From Gamsiella multidivaricata (taxonomy: Eukaryota > Mortierellomycota > Mortierellomycetes > Mortierellales > Mortierellaceae): a stretch of DNA of 64,000 bases. Below are positions 36,047 through 47,000 of this stretch, piece after piece (positions within the stretch are counted from its first letter, which is position 1; each line of letters begins with the position of its first letter). The stretch lies in contig NW_026251710.1 of the NCBI RefSeq assembly GCF_025024155.1, positions 124,001-188,000 on the forward strand, given 5' to 3'. A program made the position numbers and the translations under genes. Under the pieces are notes generated by a model that was given only the letters and a program-made list of their open reading frames with translations, did not search any database and had not been told where the DNA came from.

Positions 36047-38961
36047 TTATCCACTGCAGCTCATGCATGCCTCCTTATTATCGATCGAGCACAGCATCGC
36101 CGCCTCGTTCGCCTCCCTCTCGGCTTCCTTATTGATTGACAGCTGGTCGACCGTAAACTTGATCGCGTCCACTGCTGGCCTCGTCCTCAAATAGTACATA
36201 CCCGTCTTCAATCCCCTCTTCCATCCATAGAACGCCATTGACGTCAGCTTGCCATAGTTCACATCTGCCATATGAATGTTCATCGACTGAGATTGGTCAA
36301 TAAACGCACCGCGGTCTGCCGCCATATCGATCACAACTTTCTGTGAGATCTCCCATGTGGTCTTGTACAACGCCTTCAGGTCATCAGGAATGCCAGAGAT
36401 CCGCTGAATCGATCCGTTCTCGGAAATGATCCGGTTCTTGAGCTGATCGTTCCACAAACCCATCTCGACCAGGTCCTTCAGCATCCACGGGTTCACAATC
36501 TGGAATTCGCCTGCCAACACACGACGCGTGTAGATGTTGGAGGTATAGGGCTCAAAGCACTCATTAAAGCCGAGAATCTGGGAGGTCGAAGCAGTAGGCA
36601 TGGGTGCAACAAGAAGCGAGTTGCGGACACCATGCTGAGCGATGCTTGCACGGAGCGTATCCCAGTCCCAGAGATCCGAGGGAGTCACTCCCCACATATC
36701 CGGCTGCAAAATACCCTTCGAAACAGGCGATCCCTGGTAAGTCTCATAGGGACCCTCCTCCTGGGCCATCTCGCACGAGGCCTCCAGAGCGGCGTGGTAG
36801 ATGGTTTCAAAAATCTGTGTGTTCAGCTGACGGGCCTCGGGCGAGTCAAATGGCATGCGCAACTTGATAAACGCATCTGCAAGTCCCTGGACACCGACAC
36901 CGACAGGACGATGGCGCTTGTTCGACCTCTCGGCCTCGGGGACAGGATAGTAGTTCTCGTCAATAATCTTATTCAGGTTGCGCGTAACAACCTTAGTGAC
37001 CTTGTGGAGCATCTTGAAGTCGTACGTCTGGTTGTTGACAAAGGTCGGGAGTGCGATACTGGCGAGGTTGCACACCGCAACCTCATCTGGGCTGCTGTAC
37101 TCGACAATCTCTGTACACAAGTTGCTGCACTTGATCGTTCCCAGGTTCTGCTGGTTCGACTTGCGGTTGCACGCATCCTTATATAGCATATAGGGCGTTC
37201 CGGTCTCGGTCTGAGCCTCCAGAATCGCGTACCACAACTTCTGGGCCTTGATGGTCTTGCGAGCGCGTCCCTCACGCTCATACCGGTGGTAGAGTTCCTC
37301 AAATTCCTCGCCCCAGACATCCTGAAGACCGGGGGCCTCTGCAGGACAGAACAGGCTCCAGTCGCCGTTCTCCTCAATACGTTTCATAAACAAGTCAGGG
37401 ATCCAGAGGGCGTAGAACAGGTCGCGAGCGCGAGACTCCTCTTTTCCAGTGTTCTTACGAAGATCCAAGAACTCAAAAACATCCGCATGCCATGGCTCGA
37501 GATACATGGCAAAAGCACCGGGACGCTTGTTTCCTCCTTGGTCGACATAGCGGGCAGTGTTGTTGTAAACGCGAAGCATGGGAATAAGGCCGTTGGAGTA
37601 GCCGTTCGTTCCAGCGATGTAAGAGCCCGAGGCACGGATGTTATGGATGTTGAGACCGATGCCTCCTGCAGTCTTGGAGATCATGGCACAGGTCTTCAGA
37701 GTGTCATAGATGCCCTCGATTGAATCATCCTTCATGGTCAGTAAGAAACAGCTCGACATCTGAGGTCTAGGCGTTCCGGCGTTGAAAAGCGTGGGCGAGG
37801 CGTGTGTGAAGTATTTTTCTGACATGTAGTTGTAGGTCTCAATGGCTTTCTCGACATCGCTGCCGTGGATACCGACCGAAACACGCATCAACATGTGTTG
37901 GGGCCTCTCTGCAACCTTGCCGTTGATGCGGAGAAGGTACGAGCGCTCCAGGGTCTTGAAACCGAAGTAGTTATAGTTGAAGTCGCGGTCGTAAATGATG
38001 GCAGAGTTAAGGCGGTCGGCATTCTTCATAATACTTTTATAAGTCGACTCGGAGATCATGGAGGCATTCTTGCTGGTCTTGGGATCGACATAGCTATACA
38101 AGTCCTCGATGACTTGCGAGAAGACCTTCTTGGTCTCCTTGTGGACGTTGGATACGGCAATGCGGGCAGCGAGAATGGCATAATCAGGGTGCTTCGTGGT
38201 CATATAGGCCGCCTGTAAGTTTGGAGCATCAATTGAATAGGTATTCCACGTTAGGACCAACGAATCGAACAATGCAGGCTAAGCTCTGCAGCAGACTGGA
38301 AGAAGGACAGGGCTTACGGTCTCGGCGGCAAGATTGTCGAGCTCGACGGTGCTTACGCCCTGATACACTCCTGAGATGACCTGTAGAGGGGTTCCATTGG
38401 CGTTACAAGAGGATGAAGGAACAATTGGTCGAGTTTAGTAATAATATGTTAGCATCTAGTCAACCTGCTGGGAAAAGCCACTAGAACAACACTTGAAAAA
38501 AATAATATTTCAAAACCAGATTTCCAATGCGCAGTTGACAAAGGGTATCCGGGGCAGCTGGGGTCCTTACCTTCTGAGTAACTTGGACAGGGTCCACAAA
38601 GTTCATGTCGAGGCCATAGCACAGCTTGACAATTCTGGCCGTGATCTTGTCAAAGGCGACACGCTCCTTGCGTCCTGCGATTTCGAGACAACAGCACAGC
38701 AAAAAAAAGTAGCGGTTAGACGGGAGGCCAATCTCATTTGAAGAACGCATGACAACTGGCGTGAATTCAAATTTTTTTTTTTCGGTTTACCATCTGGATA
38801 CGGCCAAGGTCAAGGAGCATCGACAAACATAGAGGAAATGGAGAAGAAAGGGATTCAGAAGGTCAGTTAGTACAAGCACATTCAGGTACCAAGAAGCCCG
38901 CGATAAAAGGTAACGATGAACCAGCTAGTCTTAGTTGCACACCTCGTTTGTAGACGAACAT
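36047..38961 (-). CDS. RNR1: Ribonucleoside-diphosphate reductase large subunit (class Ia)
   Basis: Four exons (38961-38943, 38674-38571, 38380-38318, 38212-36047) give 783 residues, close to the mammalian R1 length of 792. The first coding exon has 19 nt (Met-Phe-Val-Tyr-Lys-Arg). The N-terminus '[20 protein letters not shown]' is the ATP-cone activity site. The catalytic barrel shows '[20 protein letters not shown]', '[20 protein letters not shown]', the radical-site region '[20 protein letters not shown]' and '[19 protein letters not shown]'. The C-terminal 'CMSC' pair regenerates the active-site disulfide. The enzyme reduces NDPs to dNDPs in the cytosol together with the small subunit, which is not in this window. 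Two ACGCGT sites upstream suggest G1/S control. Confidence 0.98.
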
Positions 38962-39138
38962 CGCAGTGGATAGTATAGGTGGAGAAGACGGAACGAGAGC
39001 CAAGGAGATGAACGAGTTTGGAAGAAGGGTGGTATACAGAGTTCACGCTGTCAGGTACAATAAGGAAGACGCGCGCCAAGAGGAGAGGGGAAAGAAGAAG
39101 GGGGAAACAAAACAAGAAGAAACACCTCATAAATTGCA

Positions 39139-39195
39139 ACGCGTCCTCTTTGTTTTGATTTTTGGACTGCTTTATACGTTTGGGCGAAGACGCGT
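39139..39195. promoter_or_regulatory. Two MCB-like ACGCGT elements upstream of RNR1
   Basis: Perfect palindromic ACGCGT hexamers lie at 39139-39144 and 39190-39195, about 180 and 230 bp before the RNR1 start, within the 391-bp space to the next gene. In yeasts ACGCGT is the binding site of the MBF/DSC1 factor that drives RNR and other S-phase genes. Use of the same site here is inferred. Confidence 0.55.
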
Positions 39196-39352
39196 ATCTT
39201 ATATCCTACTCTCCCACGCGCACCCCATATCCAGAATACCTAGCGGCAAGCATGAGACCGATACCAATGATATCTACGGACTAGCTCGCACAGTTTATTA
39301 TTAAAGATGCTATATTACATGAGATAATTAGATGTACACTATTGTTGCTGCC

Positions 39353-40975
39353 TCACCACGACGCTGCCGCGGCATTGTAAAAGCACTGTTGAAAGATATC
39401 CAGGGTTCGTTGACCCGACTCCTGTCGTCGGACTTCAATCTCTGAGAGCCCTCCCGCATGGATCGCCTGCGTGTCCAGCCGGGACCTCGATCTCTTCGGT
39501 AAAGATAGGTTGCTCCTCATAAACGCACCCTCGTCCACATCATCGTCGCCAAAATCCTGTACACTGTTGGCGGCACTAACATCGACACTCATTTGACCAT
39601 AGGTACTGTCTGCAGGTGTCAATATCATGGGTTCTGTGTCGTCCTGCGGTCTGTAATCCAGCTCTGTAAAATTTGCTGTGCTGTAGTGGTGTTCAAATGA
39701 GCCATTGTGATCACCCAAAATAGTATTCCGGGTAGATTGCTGCATCAAAGACATCGACTTGCCCGATCCGTCAGGGGCAAATTCATTGAGAAAAGAAGAT
39801 GTCGAAATCGGTGGGTCAGAATGTTCCAGGGACTCGTCATCCTGCCATGTTGCTTTGCGTTTTGTACTTTGACTATAAGATGATCCTCTCAGCTGGATTG
39901 GACTGTTAGTTGTGCCTGGGATCTCCTCCATCAAATTTTCCGCTTCGACCTTTAGAGAGGCACGAAGATCCTGCCGAATGCCGGTGTACTGCAACGAGTA
40001 CTGCTGATCCAACGAATGTTGTGTTTGCGCAAATATTCTCCTTGAATAGTCCATATCAGGCGATGCGCCCGTAGTGGAAATTATGCTTACGGGTGAGGAT
40101 CCTAAGGAAGATCCACAAGGAGATGACGGAGATGAAGGCGCGCTGGTCGTCTCACTACCTGTTGTTCCTAAAGACATCATGACAGCCGTGCGATCAAGGC
40201 CGTATTCTTCGTAGTCGTTTCCAGAGACGGCTTTGGCAGTCAAGGAGAGAGAAGGGAACTGAGGTGAGGACGGCGGTGGTGAAGACATTGGCGAGGCTGA
40301 GGCTGAGTGGACGGATCGCCAATGGGGTCCTACGGATTGCTTGTTGAGCTTTGCATGGCTGGTCTGATTAAATCGCTGTGGGCTGTTGAGCAGAAGGATG
40401 GTGCTGTCACTGCAGGTGGTGGTGTGAGCTGGGCCGAAAGTTGGGTACCATGGACGTGCGGTACTTCCTGGTATGGTATGTAACCGCTGCATCAACTCCA
40501 ATTGCTGCATATACAACTGCTGTTGGCGTTGGTGCTCTGTGAGTAGAAATGGAGACGTCCCTTGATGGTTGCCTATGGACGTTGACACTGCGATGGGCAA
40601 GTCTTGCGCTGTAGGGTGTTGCTGCCGGAGGTTCAGCCGATAGTGTTCAGAGGAGACATGTTTAGGCGATACATGTTCTTGTTGTACCGAGGCTGAGACA
40701 GCATTAGTGTTACTGTTGTTGAGAGCAGCTGCAGTTGCGGCTGGTTTAATAGGGTTGCTGTAGTCGGGATTGAGGTCTGGTCGGGAGATGGCATTCAGGA
40801 AGGAGGAGTGCACACCCTGCTGCATCAGTGCAATCGCACCATGAGGGAGATCACTCGGACTGGGTGCAGAGGTAGCAGTCGTGGTACTGATAGCATGCGG
40901 CTGGACTGAGCTCCAATGGGGCCCGACTGTCCTCCGTCTTTGAGGCGCAGACTGAAATAGAGGAGCGTTGGCCAT
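39353..40975 (-). CDS. Low-complexity regulatory-type protein with a repeated VGPHW motif (unknown function)
   Basis: A single frame of 540 residues, very rich in Ser, Gln, Thr and Pro. Two copies of a short motif stand out, 'RTVGPHWSSVQ' near residue 17 and 'QSVGPHWRSVH' near residue 214; both sit in disordered sequence and may bind the same partner. A basic cluster 'LPKRSRSRLD' near the C-terminus could be a nuclear localisation signal, and the last 40 residues ('EVRRQESGQRTLDIFQQCFY') may form a helix. No known domain was identified. A C/T-rich sense leader precedes the start at 40975. The function is unknown; composition suggests a transcriptional or signalling regulator. Confidence 0.65.
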   Translation of the reverse strand: MANAPLFQSAPQRRRTVGPHWSSVQPHAISTTTATSAPSPSDLPHGAIALMQQGVHSSFLNAISRPDLNPDYSNPIKPAATAAALNNSNTNAVSASVQQEHVSPKHVSSEHYRLNLRQQHPTAQDLPIAVSTSIGNHQGTSPFLLTEHQRQQQLYMQQLELMQRLHTIPGSTARPWYPTFGPAHTTTCSDSTILLLNSPQRFNQTSHAKLNKQSVGPHWRSVHSASASPMSSPPPSSPQFPSLSLTAKAVSGNDYEEYGLDRTAVMMSLGTTGSETTSAPSSPSSPCGSSLGSSPVSIISTTGASPDMDYSRRIFAQTQHSLDQQYSLQYTGIRQDLRASLKVEAENLMEEIPGTTNSPIQLRGSSYSQSTKRKATWQDDESLEHSDPPISTSSFLNEFAPDGSGKSMSLMQQSTRNTILGDHNGSFEHHYSTANFTELDYRPQDDTEPMILTPADSTYGQMSVDVSAANSVQDFGDDDVDEGAFMRSNLSLPKRSRSRLDTQAIHAGGLSEIEVRRQESGQRTLDIFQQCFYNAAAASW

Positions 40976-42269
40976 GCTGATAGGGCGGAGTGGTCGACGA
41001 GCGGAGGCGGCGTGAAGGATAAAGGGGAGGAGGATAAGAAGAAGAAGGCGGGGTTGCGTGAGGAGACGATGAGGAAGAAGAAATCTAAGGGGCGAAGGGC
41101 GGCAGTTGGTGGCGGTATAAGTATGGCTGCTGGAGGCGGCTGTTGGGGGACGACTGAAGGAGCGGTACAGCGAAGGAAGGACAAGAAGGCTCCCCCCGCT
41201 CTGCAGCAGAGGGGTGGAAGGAGCGAATCGAGTCCCATGGCGGATCCATATCAGGCTAGTCTGGACGGCAAAGGAGAGCTAGTCCGTGGTCAAAATTGCT
41301 GTCGGTGTGACTGAATGGGATCCCTTTCCTCCCTTGTTGCACATTGCACATTGCAGTCCAGATTCAGCCATGCAAGCAAGCAGACAAACAAACTAAAGGA
41401 GTAAAAACTATAACGCATGTGGCTATCGCTACAGACTTTGGACTATTTACACACAGTATACGAGTGTGCTCTTCTTCTCCACACCCTCTTCTTCGTGTGC
41501 GCAGGTCGACTCCAGCTCCTCCTTGGCCGTCCTCCTTCCCCCGCTCTCCTCGCCTCCTTCGCTTCCTCTCTCTCCTTCTTGACGCTCTTCGCTCTCGCAC
41601 ATCCCGTACACACCTGCAGGTTGCAGGTACCCCGGATGAAGATATGCAGCATAGTCATGTTTTCTTCTTTACTTTATTCCCAGAATGAACCAATGGATAG
41701 CAGCATCTCGACATCTCTTTTCCTCACCTGCTGGGGACTGTCATCTTCAAAACCTTATTTACGGCGACTTCAGGTTCAACGAACCATGGTAAAATAGTTT
41801 TCTCCGCAGAGAACTTTTCGCTCGTGCCGACGCAGTGCATGCCATTGCTCATTTTCAGAGCGCCTTGGTAGTATAAATCCATGGATTTATCAACAAGGAA
41901 AGAAAAGAAGAGAATAATAGGTAACAAAGTCTTTTTTTTTTTTTTTTTTTTCAGCCTAAGAGAAAAATACGAATAAATGATAGATTCGTGAGGTTTGTGG
42001 AGTAAATAAAATAGTATGAAAGAGAGCGGTTTGAACTGCACAACGACAACACAACAATAATAATAAGGACATGTGTAATGACAATAGAGCACGGGCTACA
42101 AGAGTTAGTATATGTTTATTTGCTACGCTACGTGACTAAAAATGTATTCGTACCAAAGCTGGAAAAGTGAATCAACTGGGACATGGGAAGGCAGGGTGCA
42201 AGGGGGGGGGAAAATAAAATAACTACACGCGGGAGAAGAATAGGACAAGCATCAACTTCATTCCATGCT
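40976..42269. other. Gene-free interval with C/T-rich leader and poly(T) run
   Basis: The first 200 bp are purine-rich on plus and form the sense C/T-rich leader of the gene ending at 39353. A run of about 20 T residues lies near 41931-41951 and a G9 run near 42203-42211. Open frames here have no domain and were not called. The end of the interval probably contains the 3' untranslated region of the Dre2-like gene. Confidence 0.4.
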
Positions 42270-43606
42270 TCAAAAGTCAATGTCGTCTTTCAACATGCTT
42301 CCTCCAAGCTGCACCTTTTGACCTGGCTCAAACGCTGGCATGCCAATATAGGGACATGATCCACATCGGAACGCATCTCCCAAATAGCAGTTTCCACATG
42401 ACGACTTTGGCTGCAACGCCTTCGGCACAACCTCCGTGATCGCAGACTCCTTCCACCGGTTACTATTCGAGGCCACAATCGCCTCCTGGGGCACAGGTCC
42501 TACTGAGGAATCCGCCATGTCCACATCCTGTTGCTGCTCATCTTCAGGCTCGCCCTCAGATTCCATTCCGCATGTGCAGTTCTTGCATTTCTTCTTCTTC
42601 AGACTGTCCGGTCCACATTCAGGTGCTGCCAACTGCTCCTTCGTCGGCTTGGTCAAATCTGACTCATCCAACAAGTCGTCCTCATCCTCGAGCTCTACAT
42701 CATCGTCATCGTCGTTTGCGGAAATGGTCCAGACGGCCGTCTTGTTGACCCTGTTAGCACCAGCAGCGGGCTTGGCCATAGGGGCAGCTGTGGTAGCGGG
42801 CGTGGTGTTTGTGGCACGCTTGCGAGCCCAAGGCAACGCTGCGGCAGCACCGAGTTCATATGCTGGCTTCTTTGCGGAGATCTACCGAAAGAAGGAGGGA
42901 GAGATATGTTAGCGCGCCTTTTACTTAATCAATAATCAATCATAAAAGGAAAGAAAGATACGAGATTTCATCTTTTTCCAACTGTATTTTTTGTACCTCG
43001 ACAAACTCGATCTGACCCTCGAGCGCAGCAGCATCTGCCTGGATGTTCCACACCCGAAGCAGCCCCTCGATTTCCTGTACCGAAGCCTTCCTCTGATTTA
43101 CAATTGTTGTCTCAACAAATCCCGAGATCTTGAGGGCCGAAATCAGATCTGCTGCAGATCTCTGAAGGGCCTGGCTGAGTCCTGCCAACGAAGCAGTGCC
43201 TGACAGAACGGGCTCAGACAATGACAATCCTCCACCCGGCAAAAGCGTGCCTGCCATTGCAGCCAGAACAGCGTCCGAGTGCTGATAGGCAGAGGGGGCA
43301 ACCGCTCCGGTGACAATAGTATTGTAGTTTGATGCAGGCAGGGAAACTATAGTCCAGTGGAATAACGAAAGCGAGCACGTTAGTCTTACATTCGTCCGTC
43401 TATCGCCTCCTCCGCACCGCAAAGATGAGTAACTTACTGGAAGCAAGTCTGTCGAGCTGCTCAAAGTTGACGGATCCCTGATTTCCGACTGAGGAGAGGA
43501 TGGAGTTCCTTGCCTCGGTCAACTCCGAGGCCGAGGCCGAGGCTGTGCCGACGAGCAGGACCTTCTGTCCCTGGCTGACAAGAGCGGAAGTTGCGACTGG
43601 GGCCAT
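42270..43606 (-). CDS. DRE2: Fe-S cluster assembly protein Dre2 / anamorsin (CIAPIN1)
   Basis: Three exons (43606-43438, 43346-42997, 42881-42270) give 376 residues. The N-terminal 170 residues match the methyltransferase-like fold of the family; a disordered acidic linker follows ('[20 protein letters not shown]'). The C-terminal CIAPIN1 region has both cluster-binding motifs: '[17 protein letters not shown]' (CX9CX2CXC, the [2Fe-2S] site) and '[15 protein letters not shown]' (CX2CX7CX2C). Dre2 works with the diflavin reductase Tah18 to pass electrons into cytosolic iron-sulfur protein assembly, and it supports cofactor formation in the ribonucleotide reductase small subunit. All key cysteines are present. 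The receptor gene on the same strand ends about 425 bp upstream. Confidence 0.96.
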
Positions 43607-43918
43607 TGTGTGGGCGTTGCTTGTGTTGTGTGAGTGGTTTGTTGATCGAAGGAGGAAGCAGGAAAGAGAGTCGATCGGGATGGGTGGTGAGGGCGAGTGG
43701 GATCTGAATGGGAAGTGGAGATGGGGACTGGGTGATGAACAAAAGAGAATCGAGATGGTGAATGGGAAAAGGGGAGCAGGTCTCGCTCATGGCAGGATTT
43801 GTCAGGCGCAGGCCCTCCTTATCCTCAAGATGACTCGCTTTACCGCAGCTGAAGCCACCTGAGTGGTCTGAGGATCCATTCGGAAAGGCGCTCAACTCCC
43901 ATTGGTCAGTAACGATCC

Positions 43919-43945
43919 ACATATCCCACATATCCCACATATCCA
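43919..43945. repeat. Three tandem copies of a 9-bp unit ACATATCCC
   Basis: ACATATCCC occurs twice exactly and once with a final A, lying between the receptor stop and the Dre2 start. It may sit in the Dre2 promoter, but no function is known. Confidence 0.6.
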
Positions 43946-44030
43946 ACCCGCTTTCCGCTCCTCTCCTCGTTCGCCGCCATGCTGCTCGAGGGCACGGGGC
44001 TGCATTTCTATATTGGGACAATGGATATCT

Positions 44031-47000
44031 CTACTCAAAGAAAAGTGGATCGTCGCAGTTCGGATCGACGCCCTCAAACCGCTCCTGCAGAGACCGCAGA
44101 TACTGCTTCCCTCCAGTCCCCTCTTGACTAATAGTTCCATCACCGCGACCGTCCTCCACGCGTGTCGAAGCGCTCAGCTCCACGACATTCGACCGCGTCG
44201 ACAAATCTTGTGATAGCAATTGGCACATCCTGCACTCGTCCGCATTGTCGCCATGCTGACACGGCTTGCAACCCACCAAAGTCCTCGTCCGCTCGCTTCC
44301 ACCTAACATGCTACTCGCGCTGACTGGACTCGCACCCAGCGCCAATGTCGCAGCATTTGAAGTCCCATCACCTCCATACCCGTCATCATCACCAAACATC
44401 ACAATCAAGCTCTGTGTCACCCGTCCTCTGTTGGCGCTTCCACTGTAATTCTCCCCCGGCCCAGGAACGCTTGCATGCCCCCGAACACGCAACTGATCCA
44501 TCCGATAACTCAGTGTCCGATTATTCTCATGCCGTTGCTGATGCCCAGGACCCGTGTCTCTAACCTCTTCAGCCAATATAGTGTTCGTACTATTCGCTGA
44601 CAAGGGCGCCGCCGCGCCCACTACAGATAAGTTCGCCATCGACAGGTTTTCAAGCGGCATATTAGCCCCGACCCCAGTCGAGCTCGAGTACCCATTACTG
44701 GCTGATTGTTTGCTATTGTCAAAGAGACTGTACCAGTACAAGAGTCGCTCTTCGTCGTGGACCTGGAGTAAGAAATCATACCGACGGCAACTAACGACGT
44801 GCAGAATGTACGCTCCTGGCTCGCGGGAATGGATGGACACAGAGATATAAGTGTACGTTCTACCTGTCTCGGGCTTTCCCTGTACGTTGAAGCGATCAGA
44901 TATATTAGTTCAAACACTACTTTCAAGGAGAATACACGTAAAAGAAATAAAAGTGACGGAACTTACGACTTCGAAGCATGTAAAATAACGCCCCGTCGGA
45001 AATAGTACCACGCGTCGCATGCACCAGCTCGACAAGAACGGTAGATAACGGCTCTGGAACTTGACTCCCATATACCCCATGTGCGTCTCCTTCAGCGTTT
45101 CTTCATTGATCTCATCCAACGTTGCCACGCTGGCTTTGCGCCCATTCGTCAAGTGCTGGTCACTGTCATTCGCAGGCCCGCCCGTTCCTACCCCTACCCC
45201 ACTAATGCTCTGATCACCTAGCACTACGAGATTCCCAGCGCTGTTCATCCATCTTGTAGCACCACTGTGGATGAACCCATCCATGCTGCTTTCGTCCGAA
45301 CCGCCTCCTCCAAAACCACCGTTACTATTGCGTTGCTGAGACCGTTCGATCTGAGTAAAGAGTTCCCAGAGCTTGGGCAGGAACATAAACATGAGTGAGA
45401 ACGTAGTTCCAAAAAGGATGACGACGGTTGAGAGAAAGAACTTTGTCAAGAACTGTTCCCTTGGCAAAAGCACTGTAGGCATCGCCAAGCAAGCTGACAG
45501 CAGAATGTTGCTATTTGTAGCAAGTTCAAAGAATAAATATACGTTAAATTCTTCTGCCGATATGTTGCCTTTTTGGCATCTGAAGGCATTCATTAGTGCT
45601 GTACTTACTAAACAACAAAGGCGATTTGCCGGCACTCGTTGTAGTTGGCAGCGACATTCCGGTTCATGTAGGCCAGATATGTGGCGACCAACATCAACGC
45701 TGCATTGCACACGAATATGATCACAAAGAACGGCATGCTATCCCCGCCAGCGTTGTTGCACGTCCAATACAACGTGAAATCGGGCATTGCGATCTGCTCC
45801 AAAGTTGGTGGCGCCTTGAGGAACCAAACGACCACAATGATCTATATTCCCCCTTCCCCGCAGTAAATTGGTTAGAAATTCTGCTGCATTCTGTTCTCCT
45901 CTTGGGACCTTCCATTAATCAAACCTATTTGTGTGTTACCAAATTGCCGAACATGATGGAGCCGACAATCTTGAGAAGATGTGAATCCTTGATGACCCGT
46001 TTGGTCACATAGATGTTATGAAAAATCCTATAGACCCTAAAGTTCTTGGCGACAATATTGCTAACGACGAGGACGAACCCGACATTGAGTGCAAGCGGTC
46101 GAGCGATGCAGAGAAAGCTCGTAGGAATGTCCAGGCCCATGATCGTCGCGATGTACAACAGTATGAACCCACACAGCTCGAGGCAGCAAAACAGAGGACT
46201 ACATATTAAACATAAAAAAGACGTTCAAGAGGGTGTAAGTGTCATGCCGGCTGTTAGCACAACAAAGCGCATGCAACGTTTGTACAGTGCTCTGTGTAAC
46301 AACTCCTAAGATTTCAGACATGCTTACCTGGACGCCTTGATGACTTCTGCGTCTCGGTACACGATAACGATGAGCATCGTTAAAAGCGAAAACAAAGTAC
46401 TCAGTCCTGCAATCGAGAGAACCACCAACCCAATCGGTGATCCATACTTCGGATTCAGCACCTGGAACGGCACAGAATCCGCAGGCGTATCATACGTCCC
46501 ATCAAAATATATTGGTGCCGACAACAGACTGAACACCCCAGAATACGAGGTACCAATTGAGACCACTTCACCATCCTGGAAGTTGTACAAGATGAAGTTG
46601 CCATAAACAACATCTCCGCTTTCACTGATAACCATAGGTCCGCCGGGACCTGTGTAATTGGTGTTCATGTCCACAGGCCGCAGCTCAGGACCCATTTTCC
46701 CAGCCGCTAACAGATGGAGCGCGGTCCAGTTGCCTTTGATAGCATTCGCGAACGCGTTGGCCATGACCATCATGCACGAGTATGCTTGACTATAAACCAT
46801 GGAGCGTAACATAAAGCTTTTGAGCAACACTCTCTGATTTTTCTATGGCCACACTACACTTGCAACCCATTCGCACTTACGGCTCATTACTGGAGATATC
46901 CCGTTGACCAGCATAAGGATATCTAGTTCGTAAAAGCAATAGACTCATGAATCAGAGGACGTCATCAAGGAATACAGGGCCACTATGTCAATTTTACGTT

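Noticed and set aside
41344..41797. Overlapping open frames on both strands after the 540-aa gene
   Set aside because: Ser/Pro/Leu-rich frames come from C/T-rich DNA, with no domain and no plausible splice partners.
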